Below are positions 1 to 7,570 of a stretch of 64,000 bases of DNA, one piece after another. Source of the stretch: an uncultured beta proteobacterium. Lineage in GTDB: Bacteria > Pseudomonadota > Gammaproteobacteria > Burkholderiales > Burkholderiaceae_E. A program made the position numbers and the translations under genes. The notes under the pieces were generated by a model. It made no database searches. It worked only from the letters and a program-made list of their open reading frames with translations, and was not told where the DNA came from. Location of the stretch: positions 1-64,000 of the forward strand of contig CAIZNI010000049.1 in NCBI GenBank assembly GCA_903934295.1. The letters run 5' to 3'. The number at the start of each line of letters is the position of its first letter. Position 1 is the stretch's first letter.

Positions 1-30
1 CCCCTGCCCCTGCCCCTGCCCCTGCCCCTG
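1..30 (+). repeat. Hexanucleotide repeat (CCCCTG)5 encoding Pro-Ala
   Basis: Five perfect copies of CCCCTG start at the first base of the window, so the array may extend further upstream. It is followed by two degenerate units. In the PhoH frame it encodes alternating Pro and Ala, a flexible linker. Because the unit is 6 bp, copy-number change would lengthen or shorten the linker without a frameshift. Confidence 0.85.
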
Positions 31-1625
31 CCCCAGTCCCTGCCGCCGTCGCCGCCACCCGCGTTGCCGCGCCCGCTGCACCGGTCGCCCCGCCCCCGGC
101 CGCCCGCACGCGGCGCCGGCCGGTCGCCACCGCGTCCGTCGCACCGGCTGCGCCCGCCCCCGACCCGGTCGTCGCCGATGTCGCCGCAACGCCCGCGCCG
201 GCTGCCGCGCCCGCCGGCCGGCTGCCCAGCGCCGCCGCCGACGCCGCGCCCAAGCTGTTCGTGCTCGACACCAACGTCCTGATGCACGACCCGACCAGCC
301 TGTTCCGTTTCGCCGAGCACGACGTCTATCTGCCGATGATGACGCTGGAGGAACTGGACAATCACAAGAAGGGCATGTCGGAAGTCGCCCGCAACGCGCG
401 CCAGGCCAGCCGATCGCTCGATGCGCTGATCGCGGCCGCCCATGACCGGATCGACGGCGGCGTGCCGCTGGCCGCGCTGGGCAATCGCGAGGCGGCGGGC
501 CGGATCTTCTTCCAGACCCAGGTCATGGTCGGCCTGCTGCCCGAGTCGCTGCCGACCGGCAAGGCCGACAACCAGATCCTGGGCGTGGTCAAGGCGCTCC
601 AGGACGAACTGCCGGGCCGCGAAGTCGCGCTGGTGTCCAAGGACATCAACATGCGCATCAAGGCCCGGGCGCTGGGCCTGCGCGCCGAGGACTACCGCAA
701 CGACCAGGTGCTCGAGGACACCGACCTGCTCTACAGCGGCCTGCTGGCGCTGCCGGCGAACTTCTGGGAGCGGCACGGCAAGGGCGTGGAATCCTGGCAG
801 CAGGGCGGCTACACCTACTACCGGGTGAGCGGGCCGCTGGTCGGGAGCATGCTGCTCAACCAGTTCGTCTATCTCGACGGCGAAATGCCGCTGGCCGCCC
901 AGGTCCGCGAAATCAGCGGCCGCACCGCGGTGCTGCAGACGCTGCGCGACTACGCGCACATGAAGAACGCGGTCTGGGGCATCACCGCCCGCAATCGCGA
1001 GCAGAACTTCGCCCTGAACCTGCTGATGAATCCGGAGATCGACTTCGTCTCGCTGCTCGGGCAGGCCGGCACCGGCAAGACGCTGCTCACCCTGGCGGCG
1101 GCACTCACGCAGACCATCGAAGGCAAGCGCTACAACGAGATCATCATGACCCGTGCCACCGTGCCGGTGGGCGAGGACATCGGCTACCTGCCGGGCACCG
1201 AAGAGGAAAAGATGCAGCCCTGGATGGGTGCGCTCGAGGACAACCTCGAGGTGCTCAACCACGGCGACTCGGGCGCCGGCGAGTGGGGACGCTCGGTCAC
1301 CCAGGACCTGATCCGCTCGCGGGTCAAGGTGAAGGCCATGTCATTCATGCGCGGGCGCACCTTCGTGAGCAAGTTCCTCATCATCGACGAGGCGCAGAAC
1401 CTCACGCCCAAGCAGATGAAGACGCTGATCACCCGGGCCGGCCCCGGCACCAAGGTCGTCTGCCTGGGCAACATCGCCCAGATCGACACCCCCTACCTGA
1501 CCGAAGGGTCGTCGGGCCTGACCTATGTGGTGGACCGGTTCAAGGGCTGGGCCCACAGCGGCCACATCACCCTGCAGCGCGGCGAACGCTCGCGGCTGGC
1601 CGATTTCGCGGGCGACGCGCTCTGA
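1..1625 (+). CDS. PIN domain-PhoH family ATPase (5' truncated by window edge)
   Basis: The reading frame is open from the window edge, so the true start lies upstream; a GTG at 261 falls inside the PIN domain (FVLDTNVLMHD) and is not the start. From the edge the frame reads a Pro-Ala repeat and an Arg/Ala/Pro-rich linker, then a PIN nuclease fold (DTNVLMHDP at about 267), and a PhoH-type P-loop ATPase with Walker A GQAGTGKT (about 1059) and Walker B FLIIDEAQN (about 1375). PIN-PhoH proteins are predicted RNA-acting ATPase/nucleases, the toxin-like half of PhoH2 systems; the biochemical role here is inferred from the family. It ends 9 bases before the end of the convergent dnaB gene. Confidence 0.93.
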   Translation, partial: PAPAPAPAPAPVPAAVAATRVAAPAAPVAPPPAARTRRRPVATASVAPAAPAPDPVVADVAATPAPAAAPAGRLPSAAADAAPKLFVLDTNVLMHDPTSLFRFAEHDVYLPMMTLEELDNHKKGMSEVARNARQASRSLDALIAAAHDRIDGGVPLAALGNREAAGRIFFQTQVMVGLLPESLPTGKADNQILGVVKALQDELPGREVALVSKDINMRIKARALGLRAEDYRNDQVLEDTDLLYSGLLALPANFWERHGKGVESWQQGGYTYYRVSGPLVGSMLLNQFVYLDGEMPLAAQVREISGRTAVLQTLRDYAHMKNAVWGITARNREQNFALNLLMNPEIDFVSLLGQAGTGKTLLTLAAALTQTIEGKRYNEIIMTRATVPVGEDIGYLPGTEEEKMQPWMGALEDNLEVLNHGDSGAGEWGRSVTQDLIRSRVKVKAMSFMRGRTFVSKFLIIDEAQNLTPKQMKTLITRAGPGTKVVCLGNIAQIDTPYLTEGSSGLTYVVDRFKGWAHSGHITLQRGERSRLADFAGDAL

Positions 1626-1634
1626 GCCGACGGC

Positions 1635-3998
1635 TCAGACCGAGCCCGAGGTGTAGTTCTCGAACTTGGTGTACTGGCCTACGAAGGTCAGGCGCACCGA
1701 GCCGATCGGCCCGTTTCGCTGCTTGCCGATGATGATCTCGGCCGACCCCTTGTCGGGCGAGTCGGGGTTGTAGACCTCGTCACGGTAGATGAACAGGATC
1801 ACGTCGGCGTCCTGCTCGATGGCGCCCGACTCGCGCAGGTCGGACATCACCGGACGCTTGTTCGGCCGCTGCTCGAGCGAGCGGTTGAGCTGCGACAGCG
1901 CGATCACCGGGCAGTTCAGCTCCTTGGCCAGCGCCTTGAGCGAGCGCGAGATCTCCGAGATCTCGGTGGCACGGTTCTCACCGCTGGTGGCCGAGCTCAT
2001 CAGCTGCAGGTAGTCGACGATGATCATCCCCAGCTGCCCGCACTGGCGCGACAGCCGCCGCGCCCGGGCGCGCAGTTCCAGCGCGTTGAGCGCCGGCGTC
2101 TCGTCGATGAAGAGCTGCGCATCCTGCATCTTCTGGATCGAGTTGGTCAGCCGCGGCCAGTCGTCATCGACCAGCCGGCCGGTGCGCAGGCGCTGCTGAT
2201 CGAGCCGGCCCACCGAACAGACCATCCGCAGCGCCAGCTGGGTGGCGCCCATCTCCATCGAGAAGACCGCGACCGGCAGCCCCTGATCGACCGCCACATG
2301 CTCGCCGATGTTCAGGCTGAACGCGGTGTTGTGGGTGACGCAGTAATCGCTGGTCAGGTAGAGGCGCGAGGGATGCGACACCGCGATGCAGCGGGTCGAG
2401 GCGCTGCCCGCAGGCTCGATCGCCACCAGCACCGGACGACGCACCGGGGCGCGGCGGGCGTCGGCCGGCAGGAACGGATCGAGCAGGGCGTCGAGCGCGG
2501 GGAGCCGCGGCAGGCTGATCGACAGCGTCGAGCCAGCCTCGCCATCCGGGCGGCACCAGCCGCCCAGCGAGCGCACCAGTTCGGCCACATCGCCAGCCAG
2601 ACCGGCGCCGGCCAGACGCAGCACCAGCAGCCCGTCGCGCCGGCGCGCCGGCCCGCCGCCGAGCAGGCCGCAAAGCAGGTCGAGGCGCGCCTGGCGGTGC
2701 GCGTCGAGATAGCGGCGCGGCAGGCGCACATCGGCGGCAGGGGTCTCCCAGAGGGACAGCGCTTGCAGTGCTTCCTGGACCGAGTGGAAGGCATCCTCGG
2801 GCGCACCGGCGCCCGCAGCCCCGGCGGTGGCCGGCTCGGCGCGCCGGCTGAGCGCCGGATGCGCCAGCAGCCCGCGCAGGCGCTCACCGGACGACACCAC
2901 CGGCGCATTCGCCAGCGCGCCACGCAACAGCGCGCCCAGCAGCCACGGGTCGACCGGCAGCGCGCCGCGATGGCCGAAATGGCCCTCGGGCCTGTCGATG
3001 CTCAGGCGGTGGCGGTGCTGCGGCAGGTTCAGTGCGGCAGCCAGCGCCTCGGTGCTCATGACGCGCGGCGCGCGCCAGCGCGAATGATGGACGCGCCACA
3101 GGTGCTCGGCGCAGGCGAGCGCGCTGCGACCATCGGAAAACCGCACCCGGAACACCGGCCGCTCGCCTTGCGGATAGACACCGGTGACCTGCGAGGGCTG
3201 GCCATCGACCGACGCCAGGGCATCGCCCTCGCGCAATTCATCGATGCGCTTCCAGCCGTCGGGCGTTCGCACCGGTGCGTCGTCGGGCTGCGCCTTGCCC
3301 ATCGAGGGTCGACCGGCCACGATCACCAGGTCGCCGGGCTGCAGGCCGGAGGTCATCCGGTCGAGGTCGGCAAAGCCGGTCGGTACACCGGTGACGTCGC
3401 TGCCCGCGCCCCGGCTGTAGAGCTCGTCGACCCGCTCGACCACCTTGCCCAGCAGGTCCTGCAGCGACTGAAAACCGGCGGTGCCGCGCGAGCCGTCCTC
3501 GGAAATCTGGAAGATCTTGGACTCGGCCTCGTCGAGCATCTGCCGGGTGTCCTTGCCCTGCGGATTCAGGGCCTGGGTGGCGATCTCGTCGGAGGTGGTG
3601 ATCAGCTGGCGCAGGATCGCGCGGTCGCGCACGATCTCGCCATAACGGCGGATGTTGGCCGCCGAGGGCGTCTCCTGGGCCAGCGCGTTCAGGTACTGCA
3701 GCCCGCCCGCTTCGTCGATCTTGCCGGCGGTCTTCAGGGCCTCGAACACCGTCACCACATCGGCCGGATGACTGCGTTCGATCAGGCGCGAGATCTGCTG
3801 CCAGATGAGGCGGTGATCATGGCGATAGAAGTCGTCATCGCGCAGCAGGTCGGCGACCCGGTCGAAGGCCTGGTTGTCCAGCAGCAGCCCGCCCAGCACC
3901 GACTGCTCGGCTTCGATCGAATGCGGCGGCACCCGCAACGCGGCAACCTCGCGGTCGGGGGGTCCGGAGGAAAAGGAACGGGGGGCTTCGCTGCTCAT
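1635..3998 (-). CDS. dnaB: Replicative DNA helicase DnaB, intein-containing precursor
   Basis: The hexameric helicase that unwinds DNA at the replication fork. The 787-residue precursor splits into an N-extein (residues 1-235), an intein (236-557) and a C-extein (558-787). The joined exteins total 465 residues, normal for DnaB. The N-terminal DnaB domain starts PPHSIEAEQSVLGG; the RecA-like core holds GRPSMGK joined to TAFSLN (Walker A), IIVDYLQLM (Walker B) and the DnaB signatures SQLNRSLE and DLRESGAIEQDAD. The intein interrupts Walker A between Lys235 and the Thr that coordinates Mg, so the unspliced protein should be inactive. It is the last gene of the rpsF-priB-rpsR-rplI block, but a terminator lies between rplI and dnaB, so it probably has its own promoter. 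There is no strong Shine-Dalgarno before the ATG. Confidence 0.97.
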   Translation of the reverse strand: MSSEAPRSFSSGPPDREVAALRVPPHSIEAEQSVLGGLLLDNQAFDRVADLLRDDDFYRHDHRLIWQQISRLIERSHPADVVTVFEALKTAGKIDEAGGLQYLNALAQETPSAANIRRYGEIVRDRAILRQLITTSDEIATQALNPQGKDTRQMLDEAESKIFQISEDGSRGTAGFQSLQDLLGKVVERVDELYSRGAGSDVTGVPTGFADLDRMTSGLQPGDLVIVAGRPSMGKAQPDDAPVRTPDGWKRIDELREGDALASVDGQPSQVTGVYPQGERPVFRVRFSDGRSALACAEHLWRVHHSRWRAPRVMSTEALAAALNLPQHRHRLSIDRPEGHFGHRGALPVDPWLLGALLRGALANAPVVSSGERLRGLLAHPALSRRAEPATAGAAGAGAPEDAFHSVQEALQALSLWETPAADVRLPRRYLDAHRQARLDLLCGLLGGGPARRRDGLLVLRLAGAGLAGDVAELVRSLGGWCRPDGEAGSTLSISLPRLPALDALLDPFLPADARRAPVRRPVLVAIEPAGSASTRCIAVSHPSRLYLTSDYCVTHNTAFSLNIGEHVAVDQGLPVAVFSMEMGATQLALRMVCSVGRLDQQRLRTGRLVDDDWPRLTNSIQKMQDAQLFIDETPALNALELRARARRLSRQCGQLGMIIVDYLQLMSSATSGENRATEISEISRSLKALAKELNCPVIALSQLNRSLEQRPNKRPVMSDLRESGAIEQDADVILFIYRDEVYNPDSPDKGSAEIIIGKQRNGPIGSVRLTFVGQYTKFENYTSGSV
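2328..3293 (-). other. Class 3-type intein within DnaB (about 322 aa)
   Basis: Protein-splicing element inserted in the P-loop (GK / intein / T). It starts with Ala (AQPDDAPVRTPDGW), not Cys or Ser, and ends CVTHN followed by extein Thr. It has the three residues that define class 3 inteins: Trp66 two residues after the block B His (CAEHLW), Cys302 at block F position 4 (STRCIAV) and Thr320 before the terminal His321-Asn322 of block G. In class 3 splicing the block F Cys is the first nucleophile. The middle (about residues 115-235) has two remnants of LAGLIDADG helices, WLLGALLRGAL and LLCGLLGGGP, without the catalytic acidic residues. Splicing competence is inferred from intact signature residues. 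Confidence 0.92.
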
Positions 3999-4048
3999 GG
4001 GGTTGCGCCTGGGGAGACCGTCATCTTAGCGGTGCCGGCGGCCGGCGC

Positions 4049-4080
4049 AAGAAAGAAAACGGGGGCGCGAGGCCCCCGTT
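4049..4080 (-). terminator. Rho-independent terminator after rplI
   Basis: Read on the minus strand, a perfect 9-bp GC-rich stem (AACGGGGGC at 4058-4066 paired with 4072-4080, 5-nt loop) is followed by TTTTCTTTCTT. It lies about 60 bases past the rplI stop and about 50 bases before dnaB, so it should end most transcripts of the ribosomal operon before dnaB. Confidence 0.85.
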
Positions 4081-4140
4081 GCCGCACAGCCCGGCGCAGC
4101 GCGCGGGCCAGCTGGTTGGCGGGCATCGGCCCGCCAGGAT

Positions 4141-4593
4141 TCAGGCGACTTCGGGCGCCACCACCACCGAGATCTCGACCACGACATCGGCGTGGAGCGC
4201 GACCTGCACCTTGTGCTCGCCGATGATCTTGAGCGGACCGTTGGGCAGGCGAACCATCGCTTTTTCGACGGTGAAGCCCTGCTTGCCCAGCGCCTCGGCG
4301 ATGTCATGGTTGGTGACCGAACCGAACAGACGGCCGTCGACGCCCGCCTTCTGGGCGATCGGCACGGTGAGTCCGTCGAGCTTGGCGCCTTCGGCTTGCG
4401 CCGCGGCGAGCTTGTCGGCCTGGATCTTTTCGAGGTCGGCACGCCGGACTTCGAATTCCTTGATCGCCACCGCGGTGGCGCGGCGCGCCTTGCCCTTGGG
4501 GATCAGGAAGTTACGGGCGTAGCCGTCCTTGACGCGCACCACGTCGCCGAGCGCGCCGAGGTTGAGCACCTTCTCGAGCAGGATGATCTGCAT
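4141..4593 (-). CDS. rplI: 50S ribosomal protein bL9
   Basis: Large-subunit protein bL9, which binds 23S rRNA at the base of the L1 stalk. The 150-residue product begins with the family signature [19 protein letters not shown] followed by [16 protein letters not shown], the N-terminal rRNA-binding domain, then a long connecting helix and a C-terminal domain. AGGA precedes the ATG. It lies 18 bases downstream of rpsR in the same operon and is followed by the terminator at 4049-4080. Confidence 0.98.
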   Translation of the reverse strand: MQIILLEKVLNLGALGDVVRVKDGYARNFLIPKGKARRATAVAIKEFEVRRADLEKIQADKLAAAQAEGAKLDGLTVPIAQKAGVDGRLFGSVTNHDIAEALGKQGFTVEKAMVRLPNGPLKIIGEHKVQVALHADVVVEISVVVAPEVA

Positions 4594-4611
4594 GATTTCG
4601 TCCTATCCCGA

Positions 4612-4887
4612 TCAGTGGTTGTCGGTGAACGGCAGCAGCGCGAGGAAACGCGCGCGCTTGATCGCCTCGGTCAGCTGACGCTGATACTTGGCTTTCGTGC
4701 CGGTGAGCCGGGCCGGAATGATCTTGCCGGTCTCGGTGATGAAGTCCTTCAGGACCTCGACATCCTTGTAGTCGATCCACTCGACCTTCTCGGCGGTGAA
4801 ACGGCAAAACTTCTTGCGCTTGAAGAGCGCATTCTGGGAGGGACGCTTTTTCTTGCCATCCTTGGGACCACGGCGAAAGAACGCCAT
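4612..4887 (-). CDS. rpsR: 30S ribosomal protein bS18
   Basis: Small-subunit protein bS18, which pairs with bS6 on the 30S platform. The 91-residue product has the basic N-terminus [15 protein letters not shown] and the bS18 core ([48 protein letters not shown]). Its Shine-Dalgarno GAGGTG is made from the last codons of priB, and the ATG is only a base past the priB stop, so translation is probably coupled. Confidence 0.98.
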   Translation of the reverse strand: MAFFRRGPKDGKKKRPSQNALFKRKKFCRFTAEKVEWIDYKDVEVLKDFITETGKIIPARLTGTKAKYQRQLTEAIKRARFLALLPFTDNH

Positions 4888-4888
4888 A

Positions 4889-5254
4889 TCACACCTCGAT
4901 CAATTCAAATTCGTTGACATGCACAACCAGCTGTTTCGACTGTCGCCGACGGGGCGCCAGGAATCCGCGGACCAGCAGCGTCGAACCCAGGGCCATCGCG
5001 CTCGCCCGCTGGGCCAGCGGCCCGGAGAAACGAACGGCGGCCTCAAGTTCGACCGACCGGGTCACCCCGGCTTCACGCTGCTCGGAAACATGCTTCATCA
5101 CGGCATCCACCACGGCGATGCCGCCCGGCGTGTATCGCAACCCTTCGGTCGCCTGCAGCGTGGCCATCAGTTCGACCCGATTGGCGATCCGGATCGGATC
5201 ACGGGTGACGACAGCACTCGCAGGCGCGGGAGACGATTCGACAGACGGCGTCAA
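4889..5254 (-). CDS. priB: Primosomal replication protein N (PriB)
   Basis: Single-stranded-DNA-binding OB-fold protein that takes part in PriA-dependent replication restart. The core [20 protein letters not shown], the segment [19 protein letters not shown], and the C-terminal [13 protein letters not shown] match betaproteobacterial PriB. The first beta strand (NRVEL) lies upstream of the only nearby ATG (5167), so that ATG cannot be the start. No in-frame ATG or GTG lies between the rpsF stop and NRVEL; the best candidates are TTG at 5254 (used here, 121 aa) or CTG at 5263, which overlaps the rpsF stop. The position between rpsF and rpsR is the classic one. Product certain, start uncertain. 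Confidence 0.92.
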   Translation of the reverse strand: MTPSVESSPAPASAVVTRDPIRIANRVELMATLQATEGLRYTPGGIAVVDAVMKHVSEQREAGVTRSVELEAAVRFSGPLAQRASAMALGSTLLVRGFLAPRRRQSKQLVVHVNEFELIEV

Positions 5255-5259
5255 TCGCG

Positions 5260-5631
5260 TCAGGCGGCTGTCGGCTGGGGTTCGGGGACGACCTTCTTGG
5301 CCTCCTCGCGCTGGATCTGCTTCCACATCGGCGACGGCGCGGTTTCGGCCTTGCGCATCGACACGGTCAGGTGACGCAGAACCGCATCGTTGAAGCGGAA
5401 AGCGTGCTCGAGTTCGGCCAGCGTTCCCTGACCGCATTCGATGTTCAGCAGCACGTAGTGCGCCTTGGACACCTTCTGGATCGGGTAGGTCAGCTGGCGC
5501 CGACCCCAGTCCTCGACGCGATGGATCTTGCCCTGCTGGGCTTCGACCATGGCCTTGTACCGGTCGATCATGGCGGGCACCTGCTCGCTCTGATCGGGGT
5601 GGACGATGAAAATGACTTCGTAGTGACGCAT
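5260..5631 (-). CDS. rpsF: 30S ribosomal protein bS6
   Basis: First gene of the rpsF-priB-rpsR-rplI operon. The 123-residue product begins [25 protein letters not shown], the bS6 signature, and contains [24 protein letters not shown]. The ATG at 5631 is chosen because AAGGAG stands at the right distance upstream; the frame stays open to 5760 but that extension is not bS6-like. The tail is rich in Glu, Pro and Lys. Its product forms a heterodimer with bS18 on the ribosome. Confidence 0.98.
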   Translation of the reverse strand: MRHYEVIFIVHPDQSEQVPAMIDRYKAMVEAQQGKIHRVEDWGRRQLTYPIQKVSKAHYVLLNIECGQGTLAELEHAFRFNDAVLRHLTVSMRKAETAPSPMWKQIQREEAKKVVPEPQPTAA

Positions 5632-5720
5632 CTGGGCTCCTTGTGGGCTGTAGCCGGGATTGGCAAAGGCTGCGGGCCGGCGTCTGGCGTCGCAGCAAGG
5701 ATTCGGGTGAACCCAAGATT

Positions 5721-6446
5721 CTAGCCTGTTTTTGCCCCGGTGATCCAGCCCTCGTCGCAACCCTCGAAGATCCGGGCCATGATCGAGCGCTCCCGCTGGT
5801 CGATTTGCGCGAGGAAATGCGCGGTCGACGGCATGCCGCCAAAGGCACTGAAACCGCGTCCCAGGAAGTCCTGCATCTCGGCCAGTCCGGCGAGCCGGGC
5901 CGGGACGGCCATCGCGCGCAGCAGGCGGCCGATCATCGGATGGCGCACCAGCCCCTCGAGCGATTGGCCGATGCCCAGCACCAGATCGAGCTGGTGCTCG
6001 CGCTCGGCCCGGGTGGCGCTGGCACGATAGGCCTGCGCATAGGCCGTCTCGGTGATGGCGTCGGCAGCGACGGCCTGCAGTCGCCGGGCAATGGCTTCGT
6101 CCAGCCCTTCGGACAGCGCATCGAGTTCCACCGCACCGGCCACGGTGGCGAGCGCGCGGGCCGGCAGCAGCCGGATCATGGTGGGCAGCAGCCGGATCAG
6201 TTCGGCATCGCGGCGGGCGAAGTCCTTGGCGCCATAGAGATCATCGAGAAAGAAACGCGCCGCGGCGGCGGTGTCGGGGCTGGCCAGCAGATCAGCATGG
6301 GTCTGCGCGAGGCGCCGCGCCTGCCATTGCTTGAGCGCGCCGGTCCAGGCGCGCAGCGAGTCATCGGCCGCAATCGCGCGGCGCATCTGCGAGACGCGTT
6401 CGGCGGCCTGCGCCAGGCGCGGCCCTGGATCGAGGGACGTGTTCAT
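5721..6446 (-). CDS. FFLEELY-motif conserved protein, function unknown
   Basis: A 241-residue, mostly helical protein with [19 protein letters not shown], the variant of the FFLEELY motif that names this uncharacterised proteobacterial family. No signal peptide or membrane segment is visible. The ATG at 6446 starts [18 protein letters not shown]; the frame extends upstream to 6659 but that part is arginine-rich shadow sequence. It is transcribed away from the divergent hydrolase at 6566 and toward rpsF. Function not known. Confidence 0.85.
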   Translation of the reverse strand: MNTSLDPGPRLAQAAERVSQMRRAIAADDSLRAWTGALKQWQARRLAQTHADLLASPDTAAAARFFLDDLYGAKDFARRDAELIRLLPTMIRLLPARALATVAGAVELDALSEGLDEAIARRLQAVAADAITETAYAQAYRASATRAEREHQLDLVLGIGQSLEGLVRHPMIGRLLRAMAVPARLAGLAEMQDFLGRGFSAFGGMPSTAHFLAQIDQRERSIMARIFEGCDEGWITGAKTG

Positions 6447-6565
6447 GCGGAACCGATGGTAACGCGGCATGCCCGCCCGGCGGACCGCGCGCCACCCGCC
6501 GCGATTGAGCCCCGGCAGCACCACGCGGATGGAATCGGGGGCAGGCCCTCGGTCATACTGACGCC

Positions 6566-7570
6566 ATGAGACTGGCCCGGCTCCTTCGTCTGATCGTCCT
6601 GCTCGAACTGACCGTGGCGGCCGGGCTGGCCGCCCTCGCCTGGCAATCCGGGCTGGCACCGCTGCCCAGCCTCGCGCTGGGTCTGGCCGCCCCGCTGCTG
6701 TGGCATGGCGCCATCATCGCACTGGACTTCGGCCTGGCCTGGTTCGCCGGCAGCCCGACGCCGGCGCCCTGGCGGCTGGGCGTGCGAGCCGCGCTCGGGC
6801 TGTTCCTGCGCGAATGGCGCGATTCGGTGCTGATCTTCCAGTTCGCGCAACCCTGGCTTGCGCCGCGGCCGCTGCCCGGGGAGGCAGCGGAACCAAACCG
6901 CGGGCGGCCGGACGCGCTGCCGGTGCTGCTGATCCACGGCTATTGCTGCAACCGGCAGATGTGGCGCCCGATGGCCGCCTGGCTGGCCGCGCGCGGGCAT
7001 GCGATCGAGGCGGTCGACCTGGAGCCGGTGTTCGGTTCGATCGACGCCAGCGCGGCGCAGATCGACCGGGCGCTCGGACGCCTGCTGGCGCGCACCGGGG
7101 CGCCGCGCGCGGCGCTCGTCGGCCACAGCATGGGCGGGCTCGCGGCGCGCGCCTTCCTGCGCCTTCACCCCGAGGCGCGGGTCGCGGCGCTGGTCACCAT
7201 CGGCAGCCCGCACCGGGGCACCTTCCACGCCCGCTTCGGACAGGGCGAGAACGCGCGCCAGATGCGCCCGGACAGCCCCTGGCTCACCCGGCTCGCCGCC
7301 GATGAAGCCGGCCGCCCGCGGCCTCCGACCACCGTCATCCTCAGCCATCACGACAACATCGTCGCACCGCAGGCCGGCCAGACCCTGCCGGGAGCACACA
7401 CCATCGAGACCGGCGGGATCGGACATCTGAGCCTGGTGCGCGAGCCGCGGGTCTGGGCGTGGACCGCGGCCGCGCTGGCGCACGCCGGGCATCCGACCGG
7501 CGCGGGCACCGACAACCCTAGAAGTGAATGCCCCGCATCAATTGCTGAAACGCCACCTGATCGGCGCTGA
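6566..7570 (+). CDS. Alpha/beta-hydrolase, lipase/esterase-like, membrane anchored
   Basis: The 334-residue protein has two hydrophobic N-terminal segments (about residues 7-25 and 35-60) followed by an alpha/beta-hydrolase domain. The catalytic elements are the nucleophile elbow GHSMGG, the acid in SHHDNIV and the His in GIGHLSL; VLLIHGYCCN is the oxyanion-hole strand. It is therefore a likely membrane-associated carboxylesterase or lipase, of unknown substrate. Its last 53 bases overlap, in antisense, the 3' end of the acyl-CoA reductase gene, so the terminal 17 residues are low in homology-like character. Confidence 0.85.
   Translation: MRLARLLRLIVLLELTVAAGLAALAWQSGLAPLPSLALGLAAPLLWHGAIIALDFGLAWFAGSPTPAPWRLGVRAALGLFLREWRDSVLIFQFAQPWLAPRPLPGEAAEPNRGRPDALPVLLIHGYCCNRQMWRPMAAWLAARGHAIEAVDLEPVFGSIDASAAQIDRALGRLLARTGAPRAALVGHSMGGLAARAFLRLHPEARVAALVTIGSPHRGTFHARFGQGENARQMRPDSPWLTRLAADEAGRPRPPTTVILSHHDNIVAPQAGQTLPGAHTIETGGIGHLSLVREPRVWAWTAAALAHAGHPTGAGTDNPRSECPASIAETPPDRR

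Noticed and set aside
1626-1634. Terminator between phoH-like and dnaB genes
   Set aside because: Only nine bases separate the stops, with no stem-loop and U-tract.
2298-4226. 642-codon plus-strand frame opposite dnaB
   Set aside because: Antisense to dnaB and its intein; no protein-like motif.
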